Source: Ruminococcus sp. UBA4240
GTDB taxonomy: Bacteria > Bacillota > Clostridia > Oscillospirales > Ruminococcaceae
Length of the DNA stretch: 20,130 nucleotides
Reading direction: 5' to 3'
Assembly (NCBI GenBank): GCA_002395525.1
Contig: DGXE01000043.1
Span: forward strand, 1-20,130
Shown here: piece by piece, positions 7,150 to 14,041 of the stretch
How the letters are laid out: the number at the start of each line of letters is the position of its first letter
Position numbering within the stretch: the stretch's first letter is position 1
Notes under the pieces: model-generated
What the model was told of the DNA's origin: nothing
The model's input: the letters and a program-made list of their open reading frames with translations, nothing else
The model's database searches: none
Program-made: the position numbers and the translations under genes

Positions 7150-9687
7150 TCAGTGTGTTTCAAACCAGCTTCTGCCCGTCTTGACATCGGCTATGAGGGG
7201 TACGGGAAGCTCCGCCGCCCTGGGCATTTCTTCGGAAAGGATCTTTGCGGCGGCAGCTGCCTCAGCTTCGCTGCATTCGATGATAAGCTCATCGTGGATC
7301 TGGAGTATGAGCCTTGCACCGGGAAGCTCCTTTTGGAGCCGCTTGTACACCTTTACCATTGCGGTCTTTATCACATCTGCGGCTGTGCCCTGTACAGGGG
7401 CATTCATTGCCACCCTGCGGCCGAATGCCTGCAAATTCTTGTTGGAGGCGGCAAGCTCCGGAATGTAGCGCCGCCTGCCTGCCATAGTCAGGCTGTAGCC
7501 CCTTTTCTGCGCTTCGGAAACACATTCCTTCAGGAATCTGTCCACCCCGGAGAAATTGGAGAGATAGCTCTCTATATAGCGCTGTGCCTGATCCACAGTG
7601 GTATCTATGTCCTGGGAGAGGGAATATGCCCCTATGCCGTAGACTATGCCGAAGTTTACCGCCTTTGCGGCACGGCGCATCTCGGGGGTCACCAGCTCTA
7701 TGGGCATACCGAATACCTGTGAGGCTGTGGTGGCGTGTATGTCCTGCCCGGAGAGGAACGCCCTCTGCATATTCTCATCCCCGCTCATGGAGGCAAGGAT
7801 GCGAAGCTCTATCTGGCTGTAGTCCGCATCCACCAGCAGTGACCCTTCGGGGGCTGTGAAAAAGCGTCTCATGCGCCGCCCCAGCTCCGTTCTCACCGGG
7901 ATGTTCTGCAAATTGGGCTCCGTGGAGGATATGCGCCCCGTGCGTGTCTCCGTCTGGCGGAATACGGTGTGTATGCGCCCGTCCTCCTCTATCTGCTTTA
8001 AAAGCCCCTCCACATATGTGGACATGAGCTTGGTGTACTGCCTGTAGATCATGATGTCTTCAATGATGGGGTGGCGGGAGCGCAGACCCTCAAGCACATC
8101 CGCATTGGTGGAGTAGCCTGTTTTCGTCTTCTTGCCGGAGGGGAGCCCCAGTTCCTCAAACAGCACCGTTCCCAGCTGCTTGGGGCTTGCAATGTTGAAT
8201 TCATGCCCTGCCGCAAAGTATATCCGCTGTTCGGTGGCGGCTATCTCACCTTTGAGCTCCTCCCCGAACTGCTTTATGCCCTCTGCATCAACGCAGACTC
8301 CATAGTGTTCCATAGATGCCAGCACCTCTGTAAGGGGCAGCTCGATATCCCTGTACAGCGCACCCATGCCCTGCTCGTCCATCTGTGCATCAAGTGTGCT
8401 GCACAGCCCTTCCAGGGCGCACACATCCGGGTACGGGCTTTGGGTGTCATATGCCGCCCCGAAGGAGCCGCACAGCTCGCCTATCTTGTACTCCTTGCGG
8501 GACGGATCCAGCAGATAGCCGGATATCTCTCCGTCGGATACCACGTTTTCAAGCCGTTTACCCCGGGCAAAGCAGAATCTGTAAGCCTGCTTGCAGGCAA
8601 AGGTGTACTTTGGGGCAGGGGATGTGAGTATATCAAGGATAAGCCCTTCATCTGCGGTCTCAAAGCACCGCCCCCTGCCTGTGCTGTCGCTCACTGCCGC
8701 AAAAAGCCTGCCCCCCTCATAGATAAAGGCAAAGGCACTGTCCGGCACAAAGGGCTCACATACTGTGTATTCCCTTTTTGCCGCAGCAGAGGGTGACGGA
8801 GTGCTGACCGCTGTCGCCGCAGATGCCTTAACATTCAGCTTTTCCATGAGCTTGTACATCTCAAGGCGGGTGAGCAGGGCGGAAAGCTGCTCCGGGTCGC
8901 CCTCCCCCACAGCGTAGGCATTTATATCCTTTTCAACAGGCACATCCTTTACTATGGTAGCAAGGTATTCCGACAGATAGGCATCCTCCCTGCCATCGGT
9001 CAGCTTTTTCACAAGCCCCGGTGTGCCTATTTTCTCCCCCGCATCAAGGGCGGCATAGAGCCCGTCTATGCTGTGAAATCGCTGTATCAGGTCAAGGGCG
9101 GTCTTTTCACCTATGCCCTTTACCCCACTGATGTTGTCGGAGGTATCCCCCTGCAGGGCTTTCAGCTGTATGAGCTGCAGGGGTTCAAGGCCGCCGTACA
9201 TCTCACCGAATTTCTCCGGGGTCACATGGATGAGCTCCTTGGTGGTGTGCAGCAGCACGGTCACATTGTCATTCACAAGCTGCAGGGAATCCCTGTCCCC
9301 TGTGAGGATATAGACCATATCCCCACCCTGTCCCAAAGCGGAAAGGGTGCCTAAGATGTCATCGGCTTCAAACCCCTCGCATTCAAGGACGGAAATGCCC
9401 ATGGCACGCAGTATGTCCTTGATAAAGGGCATCTGTGCCGCAAGGTCGTCGGGCATACCGTGGCGGTTGGCCTTGTACTCCGCCGACTTCTTATGGCGGA
9501 AGGTGGGGGCTTTCAAGTCAAATGCTACAGCCGCATGGTCGGCGTCTATCTCCCCCTGTACTCGCAGATAGATGTTCATAAAGCCCGTCAGGGCATTGGT
9601 GCATATCCCCTCCTTGTTGGAGAGGGGCTTTATGCCGTAGTAGGCACGGTTCATTATACTGTTGCCGTCAATGGCAAGAAGCTTCAT
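7150..9687 (-). CDS. polA: DNA polymerase I, probably without proofreading
   Basis: 845 residues. Fills gaps and removes RNA primers during replication and repair. The N-terminal 5'-3' exonuclease (about 1-290) shows LLAIDGNSIMNRAYYG, ILTGDRDSLQLV and GDTSDNISGVKGIGEKTA. The middle region (about 300-450) corresponds to the 3'-5' exonuclease fold, but I cannot find the DxE catalytic motif, as is common in Gram-positive Pol I. The polymerase domain has motif A DADYSQIELRILASMSGDEN (catalytic Asp622), motif B RRAAKAVNFGIVYGIGAYSL and motif C QIHDELIIE (Asp799). The start MKLLAIDG was chosen by family alignment; GGGAAGG lies about 10 bases upstream. The open frame reaches 26 codons further but has no family similarity there. 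It is transcribed divergently from the histidine kinase. Confidence 0.96.
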   Translation of the reverse strand: MKLLAIDGNSIMNRAYYGIKPLSNKEGICTNALTGFMNIYLRVQGEIDADHAAVAFDLKAPTFRHKKSAEYKANRHGMPDDLAAQMPFIKDILRAMGISVLECEGFEADDILGTLSALGQGGDMVYILTGDRDSLQLVNDNVTVLLHTTKELIHVTPEKFGEMYGGLEPLQLIQLKALQGDTSDNISGVKGIGEKTALDLIQRFHSIDGLYAALDAGEKIGTPGLVKKLTDGREDAYLSEYLATIVKDVPVEKDINAYAVGEGDPEQLSALLTRLEMYKLMEKLNVKASAATAVSTPSPSAAAKREYTVCEPFVPDSAFAFIYEGGRLFAAVSDSTGRGRCFETADEGLILDILTSPAPKYTFACKQAYRFCFARGKRLENVVSDGEISGYLLDPSRKEYKIGELCGSFGAAYDTQSPYPDVCALEGLCSTLDAQMDEQGMGALYRDIELPLTEVLASMEHYGVCVDAEGIKQFGEELKGEIAATEQRIYFAAGHEFNIASPKQLGTVLFEELGLPSGKKTKTGYSTNADVLEGLRSRHPIIEDIMIYRQYTKLMSTYVEGLLKQIEEDGRIHTVFRQTETRTGRISSTEPNLQNIPVRTELGRRMRRFFTAPEGSLLVDADYSQIELRILASMSGDENMQRAFLSGQDIHATTASQVFGMPIELVTPEMRRAAKAVNFGIVYGIGAYSLSQDIDTTVDQAQRYIESYLSNFSGVDRFLKECVSEAQKRGYSLTMAGRRRYIPELAASNKNLQAFGRRVAMNAPVQGTAADVIKTAMVKVYKRLQKELPGARLILQIHDELIIECSEAEAAAAAKILSEEMPRAAELPVPLIADVKTGRSWFETH

Positions 9688-9786
9688 AGGAATCAGACCT
9701 TCCCTGATAGAAGTTAGATAAGAGGTTAGATTTGCTGTAAAGCAAGGTGGGATGAGTTGGATCATAAAAAAGATCCTTCCCCATCC

Positions 9787-9815
9787 ATTATAACTTATTT
9801 TTATCGTTTTGTCTA
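9787..9815 (-). promoter_or_regulatory. polA promoter
   Basis: Minus strand -35 TAGACA (9815-9810), a 17-bp spacer and -10 TATAAT (9792-9787). The leader of about 90 nt carries a small GGATC/GATCC stem (9761-9778) and heptamer repeats near 9713-9730. Confidence 0.75.
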
Positions 9816-9819
9816 CACC

Positions 9820-9834
9820 GATTTATGATAAATC
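9820..9834. promoter_or_regulatory. 15-bp palindrome between the polA and kinase promoters, candidate operator
   Basis: GATTTAT-G-ATAAATC is a perfect 7-bp inverted repeat centred between two back-to-back promoters with identical -35 and -10 hexamers. The position suits a repressor or activator of either gene. No regulator is identified. Confidence 0.45.
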
Positions 9835-9846
9835 CGTTTTAGGGTA

Positions 9847-9875
9847 TAGACAAACGGTTGGGATTAGGTTATAAT
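9847..9875 (+). promoter_or_regulatory. Promoter of the sensor histidine kinase
   Basis: -35 TAGACA (9847-9852), a 17-bp spacer and -10 TATAAT (9870-9875), about 27 bases before the proposed start codon. Confidence 0.75.
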
Positions 9876-9901
9876 ATGTGCAGAAAAATTTTATGCAGTG
9901 A

Positions 9902-11752
9902 GTGAGAATAATGATAAAAAAACTGAAAATGCGTATCACAGCCGTTACCATGCTGCTTTTAGCGGTACTGCTCCTCATTATCATGGCGGCTATCTATATC
10001 TTCATGTACAATTCGGAGAAGGAGCGTTCCGAGCGGATACTTGACATGGCGCTGTCAGACAGGATGGCGGGCTTCATGAGGGACGACAGGGGAGACACTC
10101 CCCCGCCGGAGAAGCCGGAGGAAGACCCCTCATCCCGGCGTGAACCCTTATCGGACAGCTCCCGCCCTGCCTACGGGGGGCAGAACAGCCAGGATGCTCC
10201 TCCTGCACCGGGACAGCAGGGGCAGGAGCCCTTTGAGGGGAACTTCCCCCCCGAGGGAGGATACCCTCCCGGCAGCAGCCCTGCCCAGTCAGGGGACAAC
10301 AGACAGCCCCCTCCCGCCCCGGAGAGCAGCGCCTTTGAGGAGGAAACTGCCCTCTCTGAGGAAACTGCCCTCTCTGAGGAAACTGCCTTCTCTGAGGAGA
10401 AGGCCGAGGAGGAGGTGACGGATCTGCCAGAGGAGGAGATCGAAAGCGAAACTGCTGAGGACACCTCTGTTACCGTTACCACTACGACCGCTGAAACCGA
10501 GGCGCAGACCACCTCACAGCACACCGCTGTGACCACAGCACAGCAGACCGGCACTGCCGCCGTCACCGAGGTCACAACTGAGCAGGGGACTGCTGTTACG
10601 GAGGAAACGACCGCACCGGCTGCGACCACAGCCCCTGTCACCTCCGTATCCCGTCACATGGATGTGCGCTTTGACAGGGTAAATCCCTTTATGGCAGGGG
10701 GAGAGGGGGCAGAGGGTATGTCTCAGGGCTGGATACGCATAAGCCTTGATGACAGCGGCAGCCCTGCTGACATTTACTTCAGCCAGCGCTCCTCATATGC
10801 AGATACGGAGGATGAGGAGACCACCCGAGAGCTGCTTTTCTACGCCGCAGAGCAGATACTTGCAAAGGGAGATACAGACGGCACCATAACAGCAGGGGAC
10901 ACCCAGTACCGCTACAAGCTGAGCCGTGAGAAAAAAGCCATAGCCCTTATCGACTGCACCGACGAGATAAGCACCATGAGGAGGCTTGCGGGCATACTTG
11001 CTGCCATATTCTTCCTCACCCTCATCGTGTTCTTTGTGCTGTCGGTACTTCTGGCAAAGTGGGTAGCCATCCCCATAGAGGATGCGTGGACAAGGCAGAG
11101 CGTGTTCTTCTCCAATGCCTCCCACGAGCTGAAAACCCCTCTTGCGGTCATATCCGCAAACCTTGACGTGCTGACCTCCGACCCGCAGAAGACCATAGAC
11201 GAGCAGAAGCAGTGGTTCGGCATAATAAGGGATGAGACAAAAAAGATGTCCGGCCTTATCGGGGAGATGCTGTATCTCTCCCGTGAGGAGTATTCGGAAA
11301 ACTATGTTAAGACGGAATTTGACCTGTCCCATGAGGTGCAGGGAGTGTGCCTTTCCATGGATGCCCTGGCATTTGAAAGAGGGCGCACCATAAACGAGGA
11401 CGTAGAGGAGGGCATACGCATAAAGGGCAACAGGGAGAGCATATGCCGTATGCTCAATATCCTTGTTGACAACGCCATTTCCCATTCCGACGGGGGAGAG
11501 ATAGCCGTATCCCTGCACCGCCGTGGGAACAAGGCATACTTCTCTGTTGCCAATGAGGGCACCATATCCCCTGTGGACTTAGAGCGCATATTTGACCGCT
11601 ACTACCGCACAGACGCCTCCCGCAGCAGCGAAACAGGCGGCTTCGGTCTGGGGCTTGCCATTGCAAAGGCCATTGCGGAGAACCACGGCGGGGAGATACA
11701 GGCTGCCTCGGAGGAGGGCACCACCACCTTCACCGTAGAGCTTGCAATATAG
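9902..11752 (+). CDS. Orphan membrane sensor histidine kinase with a long low-complexity extracellular region
   Basis: 616 residues from GTG 9902, or 613 from ATG 9911; the ribosome site is weak and the start uncertain. Two membrane helices (about 12-36 and 362-385) bracket an outside region. Its first half is rich in Pro, Gly, Ser, Glu and Thr, including three copies of ETALSE-like hexapeptides (10340-10393) and a long Thr/Ala run near 490-560 bases further on. A folded-looking sensor segment follows (HMDVRFDRVNPF, GWIRISLDDSGSPADIYFS). The cytoplasmic part is a complete kinase: H-box FFSNASHELKTPLAVISANL with phospho-acceptor His408, N-box MLNILVDNAISHSDGG (Asn524), and G-box GGFGLGLAIAKAIAENHGGE (from about 579). 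No response regulator is adjacent within the window, and the signal is unknown. The low-complexity stretch probably spans or anchors to the cell wall. Confidence 0.9.
   Translation: MRIMIKKLKMRITAVTMLLLAVLLLIIMAAIYIFMYNSEKERSERILDMALSDRMAGFMRDDRGDTPPPEKPEEDPSSRREPLSDSSRPAYGGQNSQDAPPAPGQQGQEPFEGNFPPEGGYPPGSSPAQSGDNRQPPPAPESSAFEEETALSEETALSEETAFSEEKAEEEVTDLPEEEIESETAEDTSVTVTTTTAETEAQTTSQHTAVTTAQQTGTAAVTEVTTEQGTAVTEETTAPAATTAPVTSVSRHMDVRFDRVNPFMAGGEGAEGMSQGWIRISLDDSGSPADIYFSQRSSYADTEDEETTRELLFYAAEQILAKGDTDGTITAGDTQYRYKLSREKKAIALIDCTDEISTMRRLAGILAAIFFLTLIVFFVLSVLLAKWVAIPIEDAWTRQSVFFSNASHELKTPLAVISANLDVLTSDPQKTIDEQKQWFGIIRDETKKMSGLIGEMLYLSREEYSENYVKTEFDLSHEVQGVCLSMDALAFERGRTINEDVEEGIRIKGNRESICRMLNILVDNAISHSDGGEIAVSLHRRGNKAYFSVANEGTISPVDLERIFDRYYRTDASRSSETGGFGLGLAIAKAIAENHGGEIQAASEEGTTTFTVELAI
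10340..10393 (+). repeat. Three 18-bp tandem repeats inside the histidine kinase gene
   Basis: Units at 10340-10357, 10358-10375 and 10376-10393 follow GAGGAAACTGCCCTCTCT, with one substitution in the third unit. They encode E-E-T-A-[LF]-S and are in frame, so copy number can vary without breaking the gene. Confidence 0.9.
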
Positions 11753-11754
11753 AC

Positions 11755-11789
11755 AAAACAAGTGCCGACCATAAACATGATCGGCACTT
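11755..11789. terminator. Terminator of leftward unit A, abutting the kinase stop
   Basis: A 13-bp stem with one G-U pair: AAGTGCCGA (11760-11768) pairs with TCGGCACTT (11781-11789), extended by CAT/ATG around a 4-nt loop. The T-rich side (TTTT at 11758-11755) reads on the minus strand, so it mainly ends the leftward transcript. It lies 8 bases after the kinase stop and may also stop that gene. Confidence 0.8.
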
Positions 11790-11816
11790 CATACCTCTGA
11801 AATTAAATCTGACATA

Positions 11817-11840
11817 TTAAGGTGGTCTCACTCCCTTCAT
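11817..11840 (-). CDS. Micro-ORF A7, MKGVRPP
   Basis: Seven codons plus TAA. AAGG lies 8 bases before the ATG. It shares the MKG opening with A3 and B3 in these units. The length gives no statistical support by itself, and the case rests on that resemblance. The same bases include a GTGAGACC variant of the recurring motif, so conservation could be at RNA level. Confidence 0.25.
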   Translation of the reverse strand: MKGVRPP

Positions 11841-11974
11841 TATTCAAACCTTAAAAGTAGCAAAGTAGTAGCTGTAGTTTACCTCCGGATATGTATTCGT
11901 TCTATATAAACGCATTACAGCGACAAAACTAAACATCAGCCAAAACTAAACGCTTTAAACGTATCACAAACTGC

Positions 11975-12148
11975 CCATCGGACCATACCTCACGTTTTTT
12001 ACTGTCTTGAAAAAACCATTCATCTCATGGGACTGTACCTCGCTTATTCATGATGCCTTAAAACAAACCGGTCATTCCATCGGACCATACCTCACTTATT
12101 TTAGTCATCTGCGAAGAAACCTGCTCATCTCATGGGACTGTACCTCAC
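11975..12148 (-). repeat. Four tandem units of about 52 nt carrying GTGAGGTA(CA/TG)GTCC-ATG
   Basis: Plus-strand GGAC anchors lie at 11980, 12030, 12082 and 12135, spaced 50, 52 and 53. Units alternate between two types, read on the minus strand as GTGAGGTATGGTCCGATGG (first and third anchors) and G(T/C)GAGGTACAGTCCCATGA (second and fourth), a dimer of about 104 nt duplicated once. GAGG sits 9 bases before each ATG, and three of the four ATGs are followed by one sense codon and a stop (AGA, GAA, AGA); the last encodes MGSL. Sequences between motifs are poorly conserved. Confidence 0.85.
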
Positions 12149-12182
12149 TTCATAGAATTGCCTAACACCGATCCCATCGGCT

Positions 12183-12221
12183 TTACCGAATATTCAGATC
12201 GTGAAAACCTCTTGACTTCAT
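12183..12221 (-). CDS. Micropeptide ORF A6, MKSRGFHDLNIR
   Basis: Twelve codons plus TAA. GGAGG is placed 6 bases before the ATG, one of the best ribosome sites in the window. The counterpart in unit B (14347-14385) encodes MRYRGFHDLDRS: same length, same position relative to its ribosome site, identical RGFHDL core. The core is also identical at DNA level over 18 bases, so the comparison does not separate peptide from RNA conservation. It has no signal peptide or membrane segment. Function unknown. Confidence 0.5.
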   Translation of the reverse strand: MKSRGFHDLNIR

Positions 12222-12368
12222 AGTATACCTCCTGCAATGATCTGCATAGGAACCGTGTGCGGGAACCGCATTCACGCTGTTAGTCCATCCCCTTGAAACA
12301 TCCTACTCACATTCGGACGGGGATCTCTGACTCAGGTCATTTTGGGACTCACCTCCGGACTTTACTGT

Positions 12369-12401
12369 TCAAATGATCAGAAGATGATACCTTGTCCACA
12401 T
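12369..12401 (-). CDS. Micropeptide ORF A5, MWTRYHLLII
   Basis: Ten codons plus TGA, with GAAGGA 10 bases before the ATG. It resembles the A6/B6 opening loosely (M-x-[TS]-R, an aromatic residue, then H) but has no counterpart in unit B. A second ATG in another frame (MISYVDK...) lies too close to the same ribosome site. Confidence 0.3.
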   Translation of the reverse strand: MWTRYHLLII

Positions 12402-12537
12402 ATGAAATCATTCCTTCTCTTAAAAACTCATGCCATCGACACATCGTCGGCCCGTTCGATGTCATTCACACTACCTGCCGCCGCTTTTCAGCACTTTGCG
12501 GTAAACTTAATTTCTCTTCGGACTCACCCCATTCCTG

Positions 12538-12570
12538 TCAGAATTCTTTCAGATACCTTATCCCTTTCAT
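12538..12570 (-). CDS. Micropeptide ORF A3, MKGIRYLKEF
   Basis: Ten codons plus TGA, with AAAGGG about 8 bases before the ATG. The unit B counterpart (14481-14510) encodes MKGLFRRAP. Both are short, basic and begin MKG, and both are followed 50 bases or less downstream of the ATG by the GTGAGTCCG motif. DNA identity beyond ATGAAAGG is low, which favours some selection on the start region. Function unknown. Confidence 0.4.
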   Translation of the reverse strand: MKGIRYLKEF

Positions 12571-12614
12571 AGTGATCACCCTTTCGAGCTTAACAGTGAA
12601 AGACTTGAACCTAC

Positions 12615-12710
12615 TTACCAGAGAGAACCGGTGGGTACAAAAATACCGCCCGAACACTTCAAGTGCCCTGCGGTCTCATGCCTTTTAACGGTCAAAACAA
12701 ATCGTTTCAT
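12615..12710 (-). CDS. Possible small ORF A2, 31 codons
   Basis: It opens MKRFVLTVKRHETAG and ends GGIFVPTGSLW. No ribosome site precedes the ATG; an in-frame GTG at 12734 lies 4 bases after AAAGG, which is closer than usual. The 3' half overlaps the GGTATTTTTGTACC element shared with unit B, where the corresponding frame has no ATG start. It is more likely an RNA element than a gene. Confidence 0.2.
   Translation of the reverse strand: MKRFVLTVKRHETAGHLKCSGGIFVPTGSLW
12634..12648 (-). other. Conserved hairpin-like element GGTATTTTTGTACC, unit A
   Basis: Minus strand CGGTATTTTTGTACC, able to form a short GGTA/TACC stem around a U-rich loop. The unit B match is at 14624-14638 (CGGTATTTTTGTATC), in the same order between the CTTCCTTTAAACTC block and the MKG ORF. 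It is a candidate structural or protein-binding element of the RNA. Confidence 0.45.
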
Positions 12711-12758
12711 AATGTGGAGTGGGTGCCGCAGCACGCTTCCTTTAAACTCCTCTGATCG

Positions 12759-12812
12759 TCACCGTAAGACTGAGCCGCAATGGAACTCTCTTGACTGAAC
12801 ACATACTGCCAT
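12759..12812 (-). CDS. Micropeptide ORF A1, MAVCVQSREFHCGSVLR
   Basis: Seventeen codons plus TGA. AAAGGAG lies 8 bases before the ATG. The unit B counterpart at 14760-14834 also begins MA with V at position 5 and carries several cysteines. The frame is open upstream to another ATG, giving a 33-residue form whose first 16 residues align without gaps to the same stretch of unit B (P4, L10, K12 and P16 shared), but no good ribosome site serves that start. Cysteines at residues 4 and 12. Function unknown. Confidence 0.4.
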   Translation of the reverse strand: MAVCVQSREFHCGSVLR

Positions 12813-12918
12813 TGGACTCACTCCTTTCGTAAGTTGGTAAGATATCCGGGGAACCACCATCAGCCCCGTGCCGATGATCCTCTTTGCTCCCCTAAGCTCT
12901 GTCCTTTGCTGTGATTAT

Positions 12919-12947
12919 ATGATACCACATTCCTTGTGAATTGTCAA
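12919..12947 (-). promoter_or_regulatory. Promoter of leftward unit A
   Basis: Minus strand -35 TTGACA (12947-12942), a 17-bp spacer and -10 TATCAT (12924-12919), with an extended TG before the -10. The spacer is nearly identical to that of unit B. Predicted start is near 12912. Confidence 0.85.
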
Positions 12948-12950
12948 TAG

Positions 12951-12987
12951 TTTTGCACCCGAAATCCTATACAGTCTTTGTGCAAAA
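12951..12987. promoter_or_regulatory. Inverted repeat between the divergent promoters, copy A, candidate operator
   Basis: TTTTGCAC and GTGCAAAA form a perfect 8-bp inverted repeat about 21 bases apart. The right half is itself a pseudo-palindrome, TTTG-TG-CAAA. The same sites recur in copy B (TTTTGCCC; AATTTG-TG-CAAATT near 14975-14988). A regulator bound here could control both directions. Confidence 0.4.
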
Positions 12988-13006
12988 TTTTTGTGGATTT
13001 TATGCA

Positions 13007-13035
13007 TTGACCAAAACCTTAGTTTGTGATAGAAT
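13007..13035 (+). promoter_or_regulatory. Promoter of the cytidylate-kinase-like gene
   Basis: -35 TTGACC (13007-13012), a 17-bp spacer and -10 TAGAAT (13030-13035). It lies back to back with the unit A promoter; the two -35 boxes are 59 bp apart, exactly as in copy B. Predicted start is near 13042. Confidence 0.8.
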
Positions 13036-13055
13036 AGTAATGTTGGTTGCTGTAA

Positions 13056-13096
13056 CCGACGAATGGCTGTGTCGGAGATCCGATGCAGCTTTTTTT
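13056..13096 (+). promoter_or_regulatory. Probable transcription attenuator in the kinase-like leader
   Basis: GCTGTGTCGG (13066-13075) pairs with CCGATGCAGC (13080-13089), a 10-bp stem with two G-U pairs and a 4-nt loop, followed by seven Ts (13090-13096), 30 bases before the ATG. CCGAC at 13056-13060 can pair instead with GTCGG (13071-13075) of the terminator stem, giving a mutually exclusive fold. No known riboswitch is recognised. Confidence 0.6.
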
Positions 13097-13125
13097 AAAC
13101 TGATACCCAAAGGGGCGAGGGACAT

Positions 13126-13740
13126 ATGTCACAAAGGATAATAACCATAGGCAGGAGATACGGCAGCGGCGGCAGGCGCATAGGGAGGCTGGTGGCTGAA
13201 AAGCTGGGTCTGCCCTTTTTTGATAAGGAGATCATCACCAGAGCCGCCAAGGAGAGTGGTCTGTGCGATGAATTCATGGAGAATTTCGAGCAGACCCCCA
13301 CATCCTCCCTGCTGTACTCTCTTGTGCTCAACGCTCAGAACGGCGCCTTCTTCGGGGGCAAGCCTGTGGAGCTCATGGCATACGAGGCACAGATAAATGC
13401 GGTGAGGAGTGCTGCTGCCGGCGGGGAATGTGTCATAGTGGGGCGCTGTGCGGACTACATCCTGAAGGACGAATACGATGTTGCCAGCTTTTTCATTACA
13501 GGTCCCCTTGACTGGCGGGTGAAGAACACCTGCGAATGGGACGGCATCTCCGAGAAGGAAGCCCTTGCCAAGATGAACCGCATCGACAAGGCACGAGCCT
13601 CCTATCACAACTACCATGCGGACACTAAGTGGGGGGCGGCGGACGCATACGAGGTATGTCTGTCCCCGCACAAGATGACCTTTGAGCATGCTGCGGACAT
13701 CATCATAGACTACCTGTCCGCAAGAAATAATGTAGAATGA
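13126..13740 (+). CDS. Cytidylate kinase-like P-loop protein
   Basis: 204 residues. It resembles the cytidylate-kinase-like family (Cytidylate_kin2 type) common in Clostridia rather than canonical Cmk. The nucleotide-binding loop GRRYGSGGRRIG is at residues 9-20, followed by VAEKLGLPFFDKEIITRAAKESG, typical of the family. Later, GGECVIVGRCADYIL and a lid-like region RIDKARASYHNYHADTKWG fit an NMP-kinase fold. True CMP phosphorylation is unproven for this family, so no symbol is given. The ribosome site is GAGG, 5-6 bases before the ATG. It has a strong promoter and a leader with an apparent attenuator, and shares a divergent promoter module with leftward unit A. No gene lies directly downstream. 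Confidence 0.88.
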   Translation: MSQRIITIGRRYGSGGRRIGRLVAEKLGLPFFDKEIITRAAKESGLCDEFMENFEQTPTSSLLYSLVLNAQNGAFFGGKPVELMAYEAQINAVRSAAAGGECVIVGRCADYILKDEYDVASFFITGPLDWRVKNTCEWDGISEKEALAKMNRIDKARASYHNYHADTKWGAADAYEVCLSPHKMTFEHAADIIIDYLSARNNVE

Positions 13741-13974
13741 AGAATGAAACGTTCTGACGGGCACCGGACGGCATGACTTTCCCCTTTGCCCGCTGCACCT
13801 TTATAGCTGATAGCTGATAGTGAATAGGTTAGTGACGGAGAAGTGGCTGCCTGCTTTCCTCTGTGCCCGCTTTGCTTGTATTGCTTTGCATTGTAAAAGT
13901 GAGTTGGATGATGAGCAGCTTGCTGTTATCTTCCTTGTCTGTCTTCTTCCGACAAAAGTGAACATTACAAAAAA
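13741..13974. other. Gene-free stretch with short repeats
   Basis: About 230 bases after the kinase-like gene with no supported gene. It holds two copies of a short dispersed repeat (13778-13806 and 13855-13881) and a TAGCTGA heptamer repeat (13804-13820). A 74-codon plus-strand frame across it lacks a ribosome site and runs through a terminator. Confidence 0.6.
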
Positions 13975-14011
13975 CAGAGGAGCAAAGCTGTTGCTCCTCT
14001 GTCTGCTTTTT
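13975..14011 (+). terminator. Intrinsic terminator downstream of the kinase-like gene
   Basis: A perfect 11-bp stem CAGAGGAGCAA (13975-13985) and TTGCTCCTCTG (13991-14001) with a 5-nt loop, preceded by an A run and followed by TCTGCTTTTT. It lies 235 bases past the gene's stop. Confidence 0.7.
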
Positions 14012-14041
14012 AGTTTGCTATGGCTTAGGCTGCCAGGGGGA

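Larger units (their letters stand above)
11755..12912 (-). ncRNA. Leftward transcription unit A: long RNA with micro-ORFs, no ordinary gene
   Basis: About 1.16 kb from a near-consensus minus-strand promoter to an intrinsic terminator. No minus-strand ORF inside exceeds a few tens of codons, and plus-strand ORFs here lack ribosome sites. In transcript order it holds an ORF beginning MAVCV; a 14-nt block shared with unit B (12736-12749); a shared GGTATTTTTGTACC element (near 12634-12648); ORFs encoding MKGIRYLKEF, MWTRYHLLII and MKSRGFHDLNIR; four tandem GTGAGGTA-type units (11975-12148); and a short MKGVRPP ORF. Unit B repeats most of these in the same order. It could be a polycistronic micropeptide mRNA, a large structured RNA, or both. 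I recognise no known RNA family. Confidence 0.6.

Noticed and set aside
11975..12148. CRISPR-like array
   Set aside because: Regular spacing of about 52 nt, but the repeats are of two alternating kinds with few copies, and there are no cas genes; the ribosome-site/ATG pattern explains the motif better.
12342..12688. 76- and 98-codon plus-strand frames within unit A
   Set aside because: There is no ribosome site or upstream promoter on the plus strand, and all conserved signals here read leftward.
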